Part shown: piece by piece, positions 44,483-53,320 of the stretch
How the letters are laid out: each line of letters starts with the position of its first letter
Position numbering within the stretch: position 1 is the first letter of the stretch
Source: Spirosoma sp. 48-14
GTDB taxonomy: Bacteria > Bacteroidota > Bacteroidia > Cytophagales > Spirosomataceae
Direction of reading: 5' to 3'
NCBI RefSeq assembly: GCF_001898575.1
Contig: NZ_MKUD01000070.1
Coordinates: forward strand, 124,001-188,000
DNA: 64,000 nucleotides
The notes under the pieces: generated by a model
What the model saw: only the letters and a program-made list of their open reading frames with translations
The model's database searches: none
Told to the model about the DNA's origin: nothing
Position numbers and translations under genes: made by a program

Positions 44483-45844
44483 ATGCATTTTTCTATGAAT
44501 TCATCCATAAAACATTGGTTATACGCTGGAACCGTCGGTATGTTGCTGACGGCCTGCGGCAACCGCCTGAACGTTGTACCAACGCAAAGTATCGAGCAAA
44601 GTCAGGCGTTAAATACCGAACAGGACGTACAGATTACGCTGACCGGCGCTTACGACGGTCTGAGTGACGTGAACGTGTATGGCGGAGAAATCCAGTATGC
44701 GGGCGATTTGCTGGGCGACAACCGGGATGTCGTATTCGGTGGAACCTATGCGGCCATCGACGAAATCTGGCGGAAGGCTGTCACAACGTCCAACACCTAC
44801 ACCCGCGATTTCTGGCTCGATGGGTACAATGCTATCAACCGGGCAAACAACGTACTCTCGGCGCTGGATAAAGTAGGTCAGTCTAACCGGGCCAATACCG
44901 AAGGGCAGGCTCTGTTTATCCGGGGGGCTTTGTATTTTGAGCTGGTGAAAGCGTTTGCCAAAGACTGGAACGACGGTACACCCGCATCAAATCCGGGAGT
45001 TCCGCTTGTGCTGACAGCAACTAACAGTGTAACAGAAGCGGATTACCGCGCCCGGAACACGGTTGCCGAAGTGTATGCCCAGGCAATAGCCGATCTCACC
45101 AAGGCTGAGAGCGATCTGCCTGCTACCCAGCCAGGGGGGAATGGTTTTGCCACGAAGGGGGCTGCGGCTGCCATGTTGGCCCGTATTTACCTGCAACAGC
45201 GGAATTATACCGCAGCGCGCGATGCCGCTAACCGGGTTATTACGTCGGGGCAATATAGCCTTGCATCCAACTTTGCCGATGTATTCAACGATGCTACGAA
45301 CGGATCGGAACTGATTTTCAAGATTATCGTAACCGACCAGGATGGCGCTAATGATATGAATACCTTCTATGCGTCGGCGCTTAACCAGGGCCGGGGCGAT
45401 GTGCGGGTGCAAACCAAATTCCGGCAGTTGTATGGTACGGGCGATGTGCGGGGCACCTTCTTCAATACGGCAGGGCAGAACACCTTCACCAGCAAATACA
45501 ACGATCAATACGGTGATGTGCCTGTGGTTCGTCTGGCAGAAATGTACCTGATTCGTGCTGAAACGAACCTCCGCCTGAATACGGCTGTTGGCGCTACGCC
45601 ACTGGCCGATGTCAATCTGATTCGGGCCCGATCTAAAGCTACAGCACTCACGTCGGTCGATCTGGCGGCTATCCTGCTGGAACGGCGTCTGGAACTGGCG
45701 TTTGAAGGGCAACAACTTGCCGATGTGAAACGTACGGCCGGTACGGTGGGTACAACCGCTTACAATGCCAATAACCTCGTGCTGCCAATTCCTCAGCGGG
45801 AGATCGATACCAACAAAAATCTGGTTCAAAATCCTGGTTACTAA
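44483..45844 (+). CDS. SusD/RagB-type nutrient-binding lipoprotein
   Basis: The start is ATG 44483 or 44495, both giving a lipoprotein signal (MNSSIKHWLYAGTVGMLLTAC). An in-frame start inside susC at 44372 is rejected. SusD marks include the N-terminal VVPTQSIEQSQALNTEQDVQ, helical TPR-like segments (GAAAAMLARIYLQQRNYTAARDAANRVI) and the C-terminal LLERRLELAFEGQQLADVKRT ... LPIPQREIDTNKNLVQNPGY. SusD lipoproteins cap the SusC barrel from outside. Only 25 bp separates it from susC, indicating one transcript. Confidence 0.95.
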   Translation: MHFSMNSSIKHWLYAGTVGMLLTACGNRLNVVPTQSIEQSQALNTEQDVQITLTGAYDGLSDVNVYGGEIQYAGDLLGDNRDVVFGGTYAAIDEIWRKAVTTSNTYTRDFWLDGYNAINRANNVLSALDKVGQSNRANTEGQALFIRGALYFELVKAFAKDWNDGTPASNPGVPLVLTATNSVTEADYRARNTVAEVYAQAIADLTKAESDLPATQPGGNGFATKGAAAAMLARIYLQQRNYTAARDAANRVITSGQYSLASNFADVFNDATNGSELIFKIIVTDQDGANDMNTFYASALNQGRGDVRVQTKFRQLYGTGDVRGTFFNTAGQNTFTSKYNDQYGDVPVVRLAEMYLIRAETNLRLNTAVGATPLADVNLIRARSKATALTSVDLAAILLERRLELAFEGQQLADVKRTAGTVGTTAYNANNLVLPIPQREIDTNKNLVQNPGY

Positions 45845-45866
45845 GCAGTAACAGCTAATCAATGAG

Positions 45867-45904
45867 AAAACGAGCGAACTTCCAGACGGAGGTTCGCTCG
45901 TTTT
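45867..45904 (+). terminator. Rho-independent terminator after susD
   Basis: AAAACGAGCGAAC (45867-45879) pairs with GTTCGCTCGTTTT (45892-45904), with a short inner stem TCC/GGA around an AGAC loop. It starts 23 bp after the susD stop and ends in a T run. Confidence 0.85.
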
Positions 45905-46052
45905 GTTTGAATGAATTGACTCCGACTGTGGAGTGCCTGAAATCCTGCTAAATCCACTCTACTAAATCATAGAAGGTATAAAAATCAGTCCTTCCGTCGA
46001 TGCGGTTCTATGATTTTATGCGTAAACCCGGATTGGTAGAACTAATGGTCGA

Positions 46053-47432
46053 TTAATTCTGTGACAGAATCGTTACCCGTTCGGCCCAGTTTGTTCCGGG
46101 CGGAATTTTCATTCGGTTTCCTTGTGGAGTAATCAGGACTTTGGTTGGGTATTCGCCGACCCGGAATTGTTTGATGAAGGCTTCATCGGCCATGACAACG
46201 GGAAAGGTATACGCATGTTTTTTCATAAACTCCCTGACGCGTGCTTCGGTGTCGTGTGAGGCCGCAGTAAAAACCACTATGTTGCCAGAGCTCTTTTTTT
46301 GTAGATCGGCATAAAAGGACTGGAAACGAGGCAGCTCTTCTACGCAGGGTTGGCACCAGGTTCCCCAGAAATCAATCAATATCCACTTTCCTCGAAGCGT
46401 TTTATAGTCGAATACGCTGTTGCTGAGGTCTGTCATCCGAAACGTCTCAGCAGTCTTCAGCTTTTCATTCAGCTTTTTTGTCCAGTAGGTCTGGAAGGGT
46501 AGGGCTGAAAAATGAGTTTTCTGGTAGTAGTTCTTAAGCAGGGGCAGATTGCCGGGATCAGCCAGCGTCAGTTCCGTTAGTGCATCTACCGCATTGGTTG
46601 TGTCGCCTTTTGCCATCAGGAATTGGGCATACCCTTCGTGAAAATCTTCCTTGCCATCCAGCAGAAACGCAGCTTCGTAGAAATAGGCCGACTTAGCCAT
46701 CCGGTCAGTATCGTCGGGGCTGAACTGAGAGGCCGCTTTCAAATATGACTCGGCCAGCGTCTGATTTTGCTGGCTTAACGCTTCATTGGCTTTCACAAAA
46801 TTCGCATAAGCCATCAGGTACCGGAAGTACGCCCGCCCGGCCCGTTGTCTTCGATCATCGGTTTGTGGATAGTAAAACCCATTCACAGCATGCTCAAGCC
46901 GACGACGAGTGTGTTCAAACAGGGTGTCGGCCAGTTCAGCATAGGCAGGGTGTGGCTTTAAGGCGGTATAAATCAATAACGCATACCGATCCAGCCGGTT
47001 ACCGATTTCTTCGTCTGTACGCTCCTGAGCAACCATAAATCCCTTCAATAACTGGTGAAGTTTCAGGCTATTGTTCAGATTGGATTGGATGGCCAGCCAT
47101 TGGTATAGTGGGTATGTACTGCGTTGAAGGGCCAGATTACCTGAGTATAACTTTTGAAGTAATTGCCGGGCAAAAACGGTATCGGAGGGCGAATGAGTTG
47201 ACGGAATGAAGCTCTGGGCGAAACTGTCGTGAACCAGAAAGTTTAACAGCTCAGGACTTTCGAGAGCGAGTTGTTGCGCATAGTAACTGGCCGAGTCGAG
47301 TTTTTTCTGACCGTAGGCATCCTGAAACTGGTTGAAATGAGTAGCTGCCTGCATGGGTAACGTCTGCGCCTGCGAGAGCAGACCACAAATCAGCAGCAGA
47401 AACGTAGCAAGAAAAGGGTAGGGCTTATGCAT
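46053..47432 (-). CDS. Thioredoxin-like (TlpA/ResA-type) periplasmic protein
   Basis: The 459-residue protein has a signal peptide (FLATFLLLICGLLSQAQ). The N-terminal 320 residues are helical with TPR-like features (SQQNQTLAESYLKAASQFSPDDTDR). The C-terminal thioredoxin fold has ILIDFWGTWCQPCVEELPRF with redox motif WCQPC at 359-363, a cis-Pro segment (GEYPTKVLI) and the usual last strand. It probably reduces or oxidises disulfides in the periplasm. It is convergent with susD and divergent from rsmA. Confidence 0.88.
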   Translation of the reverse strand: MHKPYPFLATFLLLICGLLSQAQTLPMQAATHFNQFQDAYGQKKLDSASYYAQQLALESPELLNFLVHDSFAQSFIPSTHSPSDTVFARQLLQKLYSGNLALQRSTYPLYQWLAIQSNLNNSLKLHQLLKGFMVAQERTDEEIGNRLDRYALLIYTALKPHPAYAELADTLFEHTRRRLEHAVNGFYYPQTDDRRQRAGRAYFRYLMAYANFVKANEALSQQNQTLAESYLKAASQFSPDDTDRMAKSAYFYEAAFLLDGKEDFHEGYAQFLMAKGDTTNAVDALTELTLADPGNLPLLKNYYQKTHFSALPFQTYWTKKLNEKLKTAETFRMTDLSNSVFDYKTLRGKWILIDFWGTWCQPCVEELPRFQSFYADLQKKSSGNIVVFTAASHDTEARVREFMKKHAYTFPVVMADEAFIKQFRVGEYPTKVLITPQGNRMKIPPGTNWAERVTILSQN

Positions 47433-47545
47433 AAGTGGTTGGCTATAAGTTATAAAAGACTGCTTTGTGTGTTGGTGTATTCAGGAGAATGCATATTTAT
47501 ACGATGCGCTGGCTACCAAAAATCCATAATTTGACGGATGCCCCG

Positions 47546-47553
47546 TACCTTTG
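47546..47553 (+). promoter_or_regulatory. Candidate -7 element TACCTTTG upstream of rsmA
   Basis: TACCTTTG followed by TACTCC matches the TAnnTTTG consensus, 51 bp before the rsmA ATG at 47605. No good -33 element is seen at the usual spacing. Confidence 0.4.
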
Positions 47554-47604
47554 TACTCCAATGCGGATACATCGAATCTGAGTCGCCCGAAAATTGCCCG
47601 TATA

Positions 47605-48405
47605 ATGTCTGTAAAGCCCAAAAAAGAACTCGGTCAGCATTTTTTAAAAGACCTTAGTATTGCGCAGCGTATCGCCGAACTACTGACCGGACATGGTGAC
47701 TATCAGAAAGTGCTTGAGATAGGACCGGGGATGGGGGTGTTGACACAGTTTTTACTGAACGACAGTCGGTTTCAGACGTATGTGATCGAGATTGACCGGG
47801 AATCGGTCGATTATCTGAAACAGCATTTCCCGGCACTGGAAGGCCGGATTCTCCCCTCCGATTTTCTGACCATCCGCCCCGACTTATTACCGGCCAAACA
47901 ACCCGATAGCACGGAGCCCTTTGCCGTAATAGGCAACTTCCCGTACAATATTTCGACCCAGATTCTCTTTAAAGTACTGGACATGCGCGATCGGGTGCCC
48001 GAGGTAGTGGGTATGTTTCAGCGGGAGGTGGCGCAGCGCGTAGCATCGGGGCCGGGCAACAAAGACTACGGTATCCTGAGTGTGCTGCTGCAAGCCTGGT
48101 ACGACATCAAATATGAATTTACGGTTGATCCAGACGTGTTTAATCCACCCCCTAAAGTGTATTCAGGTGTGATTTCACTTCGACGGAACGATAAAACGGA
48201 GCTGGGATGTGATGAAAAGAAATTTGTGCAGGTGGTCAAACACGGGTTCAACCAGCGTCGAAAAACACTCCGAAATGCCTTAAAGCCGCTGGGCCTGACT
48301 GAAGCGGCCCTTGCCAGTCCCTACCTCGAAAAACGCGCCGAGCAACTCAGCGTGGCACAGTTTGTGGAATTGACAGTATTAATGAGCGAAAGAGCGAAAG
48401 AGTAG
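47605..48405 (+). CDS. rsmA: 16S rRNA (adenine1518-N6/adenine1519-N6)-dimethyltransferase
   Basis: ATG at 47605 gives MSVKPKKELGQHFLKDLSIA, the normal start of RsmA/KsgA. The SAM-binding motif VLEIGPGMGVLT (motif I), acidic VIEIDRESV and the catalytic motif NFPYNIS (N-x-P-Y) are present, and the C-terminal helical domain (GFNQRRKTLRNAL) is intact. It dimethylates two adjacent adenosines in the 3' helix of 16S rRNA. The last residues, MSERAKE and stop, are encoded by a copy of the GAGCGAAAGAG repeat, so the native C-terminus has been altered slightly. Confidence 0.96.
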   Translation: MSVKPKKELGQHFLKDLSIAQRIAELLTGHGDYQKVLEIGPGMGVLTQFLLNDSRFQTYVIEIDRESVDYLKQHFPALEGRILPSDFLTIRPDLLPAKQPDSTEPFAVIGNFPYNISTQILFKVLDMRDRVPEVVGMFQREVAQRVASGPGNKDYGILSVLLQAWYDIKYEFTVDPDVFNPPPKVYSGVISLRRNDKTELGCDEKKFVQVVKHGFNQRRKTLRNALKPLGLTEAALASPYLEKRAEQLSVAQFVELTVLMSERAKE

Positions 48406-48474
48406 GCTGGCGTTCCTGCGATAGGCTTTCCTTGTAAAATCACTCTTTCGCTCTTTCACTCTTTCGCTTTTTAA
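48383..48474. repeat. GAGCGAAAGAG repeat pair across the rsmA 3' end
   Basis: The left arm (48383-48405, starting ATGAGCGAAAGAGCGAAAGA) is the last codons and stop of rsmA. The right arm (48442-48474, starting CACTCTTTCGCTCTTTCACT) is its approximate reverse complement and ends 3 bp before the mgtE GTG. The same family occurs at 19888-20008. Confidence 0.85.
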
Positions 48475-48477
48475 GTC

Positions 48478-49830
48478 GTGACGTTCGAACTCACCAAAGA
48501 ATACCTGGAACGAATCCAGTCGGCCATTGATGCGGGCGACGACGCGCTGCTACGCGCGGAGATGGAAGAGCTGTTCCCGGCCGATATTTCGGGTATTCTG
48601 GATGAGCTGGAATCCGAATCAGCGCATTACCTTCTGAGTTTGCTGGACAAATCGGTAGGGGCCGAAATTCTGGCTAATCTCGATCCTGCCGAACGAACCA
48701 ATCTGTTAAAGCTCTTTACCTCCGAAGAACTGGCCCCATTCATCAACCAGATGGATTCGGACGACGCCGTTGACTTGCTTAATGAGCAGCCTATTCAGGT
48801 GCGTGAGGAAGTCATGGGGCTACTGGAGGATCGCGAACAGGCTCGGTTTATTCTGGACCTGCTGCATTACGAAGATGGCGTAGCGGGTAGCCTGATGCAG
48901 AAAGAGTTGATCAAGATCAACGTCAATCTGACGGTGAATGCCTGCATCGAGGAAATTCGGAAACAGGCCGAAGATGTCGAAAACGTGTACGCAGTGTATG
49001 TGGTCGATGACGTAGGCAAACTACTGGGCCTGGTATCGCTGAAGAAAATCGTGCTGGCCCGTAAGAATGCTAAAATTGCCGATATCTACGACGAGGATGT
49101 CGTCTTTGTGGAAACCTACCGACCCGTTGCGGAAGTGGCCGAGGTGATGCAAAAGTATGACCTGGATGCTGTTCCGGTCGTCAATGTGCAGCAGCGCCTG
49201 CTGGGGCGGATTACCATTGATGACGTCGTCGACGTGATTACTGAACAGGCCGAAGAAGACATCCAGGTGATTTCAGGGTTATCGGGCGAAGTAGAGGAAG
49301 ACGACAATGTCTGGCAGCGGTCGAAAGTACAATTGCCCTGGCTGGTGGCGGGGGCTGTAGGAAGTTTGCTGGCGGCTACGGTGATCAACGGATTTCAGAG
49401 TGAACTGGGAAAAGTGGCGGCACTGGCTGCCTTTATTCCGATCATTGGATCGACGGGTGGGAATGTGGGCATTCAAACCTCGTCACTTATTCTGCAAAGC
49501 CTCACCGATTCTACGGGGCTGAGTATGACAATGGCCAAACGGCTTCTGCGTACATTGCTGGTCGCTATTATCAATGGCTTAGTCGTTGGCCTGATTGCGG
49601 GGACGTATACGTTTATTATTGGCGAACCCCGACTGTTTTTTGTGGTGGCTATCTCGTTGCTGGCTGTAGTTTTACTGGCTTCGTTTATGGGTACCGTTAC
49701 CCCCTTGGTCCTCAATCGGATAGGGGTAAACCCGGCGGTAGCTTCCGGCCCATTTATTACCACTGCTAACGACCTTATCGGCATCGGGGTCTATTTCCTG
49801 ATTGCGCAGGGGCTATTGGCTGAGGTATAG
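48478..49830 (+). CDS. mgtE: Magnesium transporter MgtE
   Basis: The 450-residue protein starts at GTG. It has the MgtE N domain (ELFPADISGILDELESESAHYLLSLL with ADI and EEVMGLLEDREQARFILDLLHYEDGVAGSLMQKE), a CBS pair (VNACIEEIRK ... YVVDDVGKLLGLVSL and YDLDAVPVVNVQQRLLGRITIDDVVDVI), a plug helix and five TM segments with the conserved selectivity region (IPIIGSTGGNVGIQTSSL, PFITTANDLIGIGVYF). It imports Mg2+ gated by cytosolic Mg2+. It follows rsmA across a palindromic repeat. Confidence 0.95.
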   Translation: MTFELTKEYLERIQSAIDAGDDALLRAEMEELFPADISGILDELESESAHYLLSLLDKSVGAEILANLDPAERTNLLKLFTSEELAPFINQMDSDDAVDLLNEQPIQVREEVMGLLEDREQARFILDLLHYEDGVAGSLMQKELIKINVNLTVNACIEEIRKQAEDVENVYAVYVVDDVGKLLGLVSLKKIVLARKNAKIADIYDEDVVFVETYRPVAEVAEVMQKYDLDAVPVVNVQQRLLGRITIDDVVDVITEQAEEDIQVISGLSGEVEEDDNVWQRSKVQLPWLVAGAVGSLLAATVINGFQSELGKVAALAAFIPIIGSTGGNVGIQTSSLILQSLTDSTGLSMTMAKRLLRTLLVAIINGLVVGLIAGTYTFIIGEPRLFFVVAISLLAVVLLASFMGTVTPLVLNRIGVNPAVASGPFITTANDLIGIGVYFLIAQGLLAEV

Positions 49831-50005
49831 AATAGAAGCGTTAATTTAATCAGGATAGACGAATACGTTCTACACCGTTCCGTAGTAGTCAAAACTCTTT
49901 TGGTAATAACGAGAGTTTTTATAGATTGTAGTTGATCTTATTAAAATGGTTTACTATTTAGTAGATTTTTTATAAATTAGCTCTTCGATAATTCAAGTTA
50001 ACAGC

Positions 50006-50284
50006 GTGCCTAAGCTACTGATCTACCGGGCTGTCTGGATATTTACTATATTCGGAACAGATATTTTTGAGAATCGTAAACATGTTCATATAGGTCGAAA
50101 GGGGACCGAGCAACTTTGTAAAGTATGGCTGGAGCCTGATGTTGAGATGGCGAAATCGGGCGAGTTGTCATTAAGTGAACAGCGGGAAGTTTTGCAGATC
50201 ACAGTGTTATATAGAGAAGAATTGATTCAGCAATGGGAACAATTCCTATCTGGGCAGAAAGTGGAAATTATAAAAATCAATTGA
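50006..50284 (+). CDS. DUF4160-domain protein
   Basis: The 92-residue protein starts at GTG. The N-terminal pattern MPKLLIYRAVWIFTIFGTDIFENRKHVHIGRKG, with the conserved acidic/HVHI box, is diagnostic of DUF4160. One bp separates its stop from the DUF2442 gene. DUF4160/DUF2442 pairs are often annotated as candidate toxin-antitoxin-like modules, but no biochemical activity can be read from the sequence. The preceding 175-bp gap is AT-rich. Confidence 0.82.
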   Translation: MPKLLIYRAVWIFTIFGTDIFENRKHVHIGRKGTEQLCKVWLEPDVEMAKSGELSLSEQREVLQITVLYREELIQQWEQFLSGQKVEIIKIN

Positions 50285-50285
50285 T

Positions 50286-50564
50286 ATGGTAAGCGTGAAA
50301 CCTCCGGTTGAAGGATATTGGGATGTTGTACCTAAGGTACAATCGATCAGTTTTCCGGCCAATAACCAGTTACGGGTTGAACTGGAAGATGGGCGTGCTA
50401 TCATTATGCCCCTTGACCGTTTCCCAAGTATCCAAAAACTAACTCCAGAACAACGGCTATATTGGTATAAATACGGTAATGGCTTTTCGTTTGACGATGC
50501 TGACGAAGTTATTCATATTGAACAGATTCTGGGGAATTTTAACCTGTATCGTCATGAAGCCTAA
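50286..50564 (+). CDS. DUF2442-domain protein
   Basis: The 92-residue protein contains the DUF2442 core: VQSISFPANNQLRVELEDGRAIIMPLDRFPSIQKLTPEQRLYWYKYGNG and the terminal FDDADEVIHIEQIL. It lies 1 bp after the DUF4160 gene and 9 bp before a GNAT gene, so the first two form a tight unit. Its partner relationship with DUF4160 is inferred from adjacency. Confidence 0.85.
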   Translation: MVSVKPPVEGYWDVVPKVQSISFPANNQLRVELEDGRAIIMPLDRFPSIQKLTPEQRLYWYKYGNGFSFDDADEVIHIEQILGNFNLYRHEA

Positions 50565-50573
50565 TTCAAGCTC

Positions 50574-51119
50574 ATGACGATCCGCTTTGCCACTCCGGCC
50601 GATGCGCCAGCCATTCTGGCAATCTATGCGCCGTACATTACCGATACGACCATCACGTTTGAATACGACGTACCATCGACGGATGCCTTTACGGAACGTA
50701 TCCGATCCATTCAGCAGCAACTTCCGTATCTGGTAGCCGAGGTTGATGGTCGTGTGCTGGGATATGCTTATGCCTCGAAGCACCGCGACCGAACGGCCTA
50801 TCAATGGTCAGTCGAGACGTCGGTGTATGTGCATCCCGATGGGCACCGAAAAGGAATTGCCCGCCAGCTTTATACCAACTTGTTCGCCTATCTGCGCCAG
50901 CAGGGATATTACAACGCCTATGCGGGCATAACCTTACCGAATCCGAAGAGTGAAGCGTTTCACCAATCAATGGGTTTCGAGCCAGTTGGGGTTTACCGAA
51001 ATATTGGGTATAAAATGGGAGCCTGGCATAGTGTAGCCTGGTTTCAACTCCTCCTACAACCACATCAACTGAACCCACCTGCGCCTACATCCATACGTTT
51101 GATAGGGCCGCCTAGATAG
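50574..51119 (+). CDS. GNAT N-acetyltransferase, phosphinothricin-acetyltransferase-like
   Basis: The 181-residue protein begins MTIRFATPADAPAILAIYAPYI, the typical start of the Pat/ArsN1/YwnH branch of GNAT enzymes. Further marks are TTITFEYDVPS, VYVHPDGHRKGIARQLY (acetyl-CoA pyrophosphate loop HRKGIA) and NPKSEAFHQSMGFEPVGVYRNIGYKMGAWHSVAWF. Probable substrate is an amino acid analogue such as phosphinothricin or methionine sulfoximine; the exact one cannot be stated. Confidence 0.9.
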   Translation: MTIRFATPADAPAILAIYAPYITDTTITFEYDVPSTDAFTERIRSIQQQLPYLVAEVDGRVLGYAYASKHRDRTAYQWSVETSVYVHPDGHRKGIARQLYTNLFAYLRQQGYYNAYAGITLPNPKSEAFHQSMGFEPVGVYRNIGYKMGAWHSVAWFQLLLQPHQLNPPAPTSIRLIGPPR

Positions 51120-51212
51120 ACCGACTGATCGCTATTGCCTGACGGTATTGAACTCAATATTAAGCAATTGTTAACATTGGTGTTATCGATTTAATATGAC
51201 CCTAACGTTATC

Positions 51213-51220
51213 TACTTTTG
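51213..51220 (+). promoter_or_regulatory. Candidate -7 element TACTTTTG
   Basis: TACTTTTG followed by TGCGTAATTC matches TAnnTTTG, 41 bp before the GTG start of the DUF2490 gene. Confidence 0.4.
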
Positions 51221-51261
51221 TGCGTAATTCTACTTAGAAGATACCGTAGCAGGTTATAGTT

Positions 51262-52047
51262 GTGAATCGCATACTACTCTTTACTGTACTGACGATCAGC
51301 CTTGTTTTAGGCTTGGCCGGACGTACACAGGCGCAAACGTCGCTTACCCCCTCTACGCCAACGGGAACCTGGCTGATTGGTACACTGGTGCTGCCGGGCG
51401 GTGAAAAAAAATGGGGTGGTTTTGCTGAAATACAGGCTCGGGGCAATGGAATGTTCCAGCAGTTCTTTTACAATGAATTGAAAGGTGGTGTCAGTTATGA
51501 TGTCGATAAAAACTTTTCGCTGATGGTAGCGGGTGGGCGGTATGCAACCTACGATTACCAGGATTTATCGGCGGGGCCACTCAACACCGAGAAACGGCTG
51601 TGGGAGCAATTGACCGTCAACCAGTACTTGTCGCGACTCAAATTTGAACACCGATACCGGATTGAACAGCGGTGGTTTACCTATCGGGATGGCAGTACAC
51701 CCTTTCGAAACCGAATTCGTTATCGATTCAACACGTTCATCCCACTGAACAAGCACACCATTACGGATAAAACCGTATTCCTGTCGATTTACGACGAGAT
51801 TTTTCTTAATCCGGTTGGGCCTGTCTTTGAGCGAAATCGCTTTTATGTGGGCGCTGGCTACCAGTTCGACTCGCAGTGGATTTTGCAGGTTGGTGCGGTC
51901 AATCAGACTAACTATAATCCGGCCACGTTTGAAAGTGGCGTGTTTTCTCCTCAGACCGCTACGGGTAAAAACAATCTTGTCATTGGCTTGATCTATCGTC
52001 TGAAACGCCATAGTGATTCGGAGAAGCTGCCGACACAGCCTGATTAG
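51262..52047 (+). CDS. DUF2490 outer-membrane-like protein
   Basis: The 261-residue protein starts at GTG with a signal peptide (LLFTVLTISLVLGLAGRTQAQ). DUF2490 features are GTWLIGTLVLPGGEKKWGGFAEIQARGN, RLKFEHRYRIEQRWFT and FRNRIRYRFNTFIPLNKHT, with alternating beta-barrel strands ending FDSQWILQVGAVNQTNYN. These proteins are likely small outer-membrane barrels of unknown function. It converges on the sensor kinase gene with 7 bp between stops. Confidence 0.85.
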   Translation: MNRILLFTVLTISLVLGLAGRTQAQTSLTPSTPTGTWLIGTLVLPGGEKKWGGFAEIQARGNGMFQQFFYNELKGGVSYDVDKNFSLMVAGGRYATYDYQDLSAGPLNTEKRLWEQLTVNQYLSRLKFEHRYRIEQRWFTYRDGSTPFRNRIRYRFNTFIPLNKHTITDKTVFLSIYDEIFLNPVGPVFERNRFYVGAGYQFDSQWILQVGAVNQTNYNPATFESGVFSPQTATGKNNLVIGLIYRLKRHSDSEKLPTQPD

Positions 52048-52054
52048 TGATGAA

Positions 52055-53320
52055 CTAGGATGCGCGGCCGATGCAAATCTCATGAACACCGTCTGCTGCC
52101 TGATAGGCAATCCGAAGTCCGTAGCTATCGCAGATTTGCCGGACAATAGACAGCCCTAACCCAACCGAATCAGGACCGGAGCTTTCCTTCTTAAATCGTT
52201 CAAAAAGCCGTTCTGGCTCCGTAGTCAGGGCTCCTCCGGTGTTACGTAGGCATAGCTGATCAGGCGTAGACGCCAGTTCGATACGGCCGTTGGGCTGATT
52301 ATGTTTGATGGCATTGTTGACCAGATTCGTTACCAGACTATCGGCCAGGGCGGTTGGTAAACTAACCTCAAACGGAACGACCGGGCCTACCTGAATTGAA
52401 AGGTGTTTGAACGACAGCACATCGTCCATATCGGCTAGTTTCTGGGCCAGCAGGTTGGCTAAATCAATGCACTGGCTGTCGTTGAACTGGCGATTCTCGA
52501 TTTTGGCCAGCAGCAATAACCCCTGATTTAACCGGGAGATACGACGCGAAGCCTGATAGATGGTTTCAATCCAGTGCGTTTGCGATTCGGAAAGCGACTC
52601 GGTTTGAATCAGCTGTTCCACTTTGGCATTAATCAGCGCCAGCGGGGTTTGAATTTCGTGTGAAGCGTTTTCGGTAAACTCTTTGAGACTCCGGTAATCC
52701 TGTTGCATCTTGGCCGCCATTTTCTGAAGAACGTCATTCAGTTCATTGAATTCTGTAATGGTGGTTGGGCTAAGGTCCAGGGACGAATTGGTGCTAAGAT
52801 CGAATTGCTTGATGCGGGACAGAGTCTCGTAGAATGGATACCAGAGCTGACCGGATAGCCGTCGCTGAAACCAGAACATACCCAATAGCAGCAAGCCTAG
52901 AAAAACCACCATCGTTGCCGTAATGACTTCAATGAGCCGATAGGTCTGAATCAACGACTTACGAATCGAAACCCGGTGCATAACCCCATGAATCGGTTCG
53001 TAAAAGGTCAACTGCCGAAACGGAGTAAGTTCGTTATCATACCGATTAAGAATTAAGGTATCCCTAAACGATTCTCTGACGGACTGGCGCTTGCTGACGG
53101 GCACTACCTCAATCTTGTTTTCAACGAAATACGGACTACTCGACCAGGTATTGTGTATACGGACGTAGGTTTCAAAATCCCTTCGTTCGACCCGCAACCG
53201 GCTTTCAACCTCTTCGTAGATCAGTAACCGGATTATCTGGTAAAAAGCCAGCGCCGTCAGCAGGTAGATGACCAGCGAAAACGCTAAGTAAATCCGGTTG
53301 GTTTTGGCGAGCAGTTTCAA
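52055..53320 (-). CDS. Membrane sensor histidine kinase
   Basis: The 421-residue protein has two TM segments (about 10-30 and 135-155) around a roughly 100-residue sensor loop. HisKA has ENASHEIQTPLALINAK (His221), and the ATPase domain has NLVNNAIKHNQPNGRIEL and SVGLGLSIVRQICDSYG. The G1 box is degenerate (NTGGALTTEPERLF). Its ATG overlaps the response regulator stop by 4 bp, so the two are translationally coupled. The signal is unknown. Confidence 0.93.
   Translation of the reverse strand: MKLLAKTNRIYLAFSLVIYLLTALAFYQIIRLLIYEEVESRLRVERRDFETYVRIHNTWSSSPYFVENKIEVVPVSKRQSVRESFRDTLILNRYDNELTPFRQLTFYEPIHGVMHRVSIRKSLIQTYRLIEVITATMVVFLGLLLLGMFWFQRRLSGQLWYPFYETLSRIKQFDLSTNSSLDLSPTTITEFNELNDVLQKMAAKMQQDYRSLKEFTENASHEIQTPLALINAKVEQLIQTESLSESQTHWIETIYQASRRISRLNQGLLLLAKIENRQFNDSQCIDLANLLAQKLADMDDVLSFKHLSIQVGPVVPFEVSLPTALADSLVTNLVNNAIKHNQPNGRIELASTPDQLCLRNTGGALTTEPERLFERFKKESSGPDSVGLGLSIVRQICDSYGLRIAYQAADGVHEICIGRAS

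Noticed and set aside
44987-45862. 291-codon minus-strand frame opposite susD
   Set aside because: The plus strand carries a full SusD protein; the minus-strand product is Ile/Arg/His-rich without any domain.
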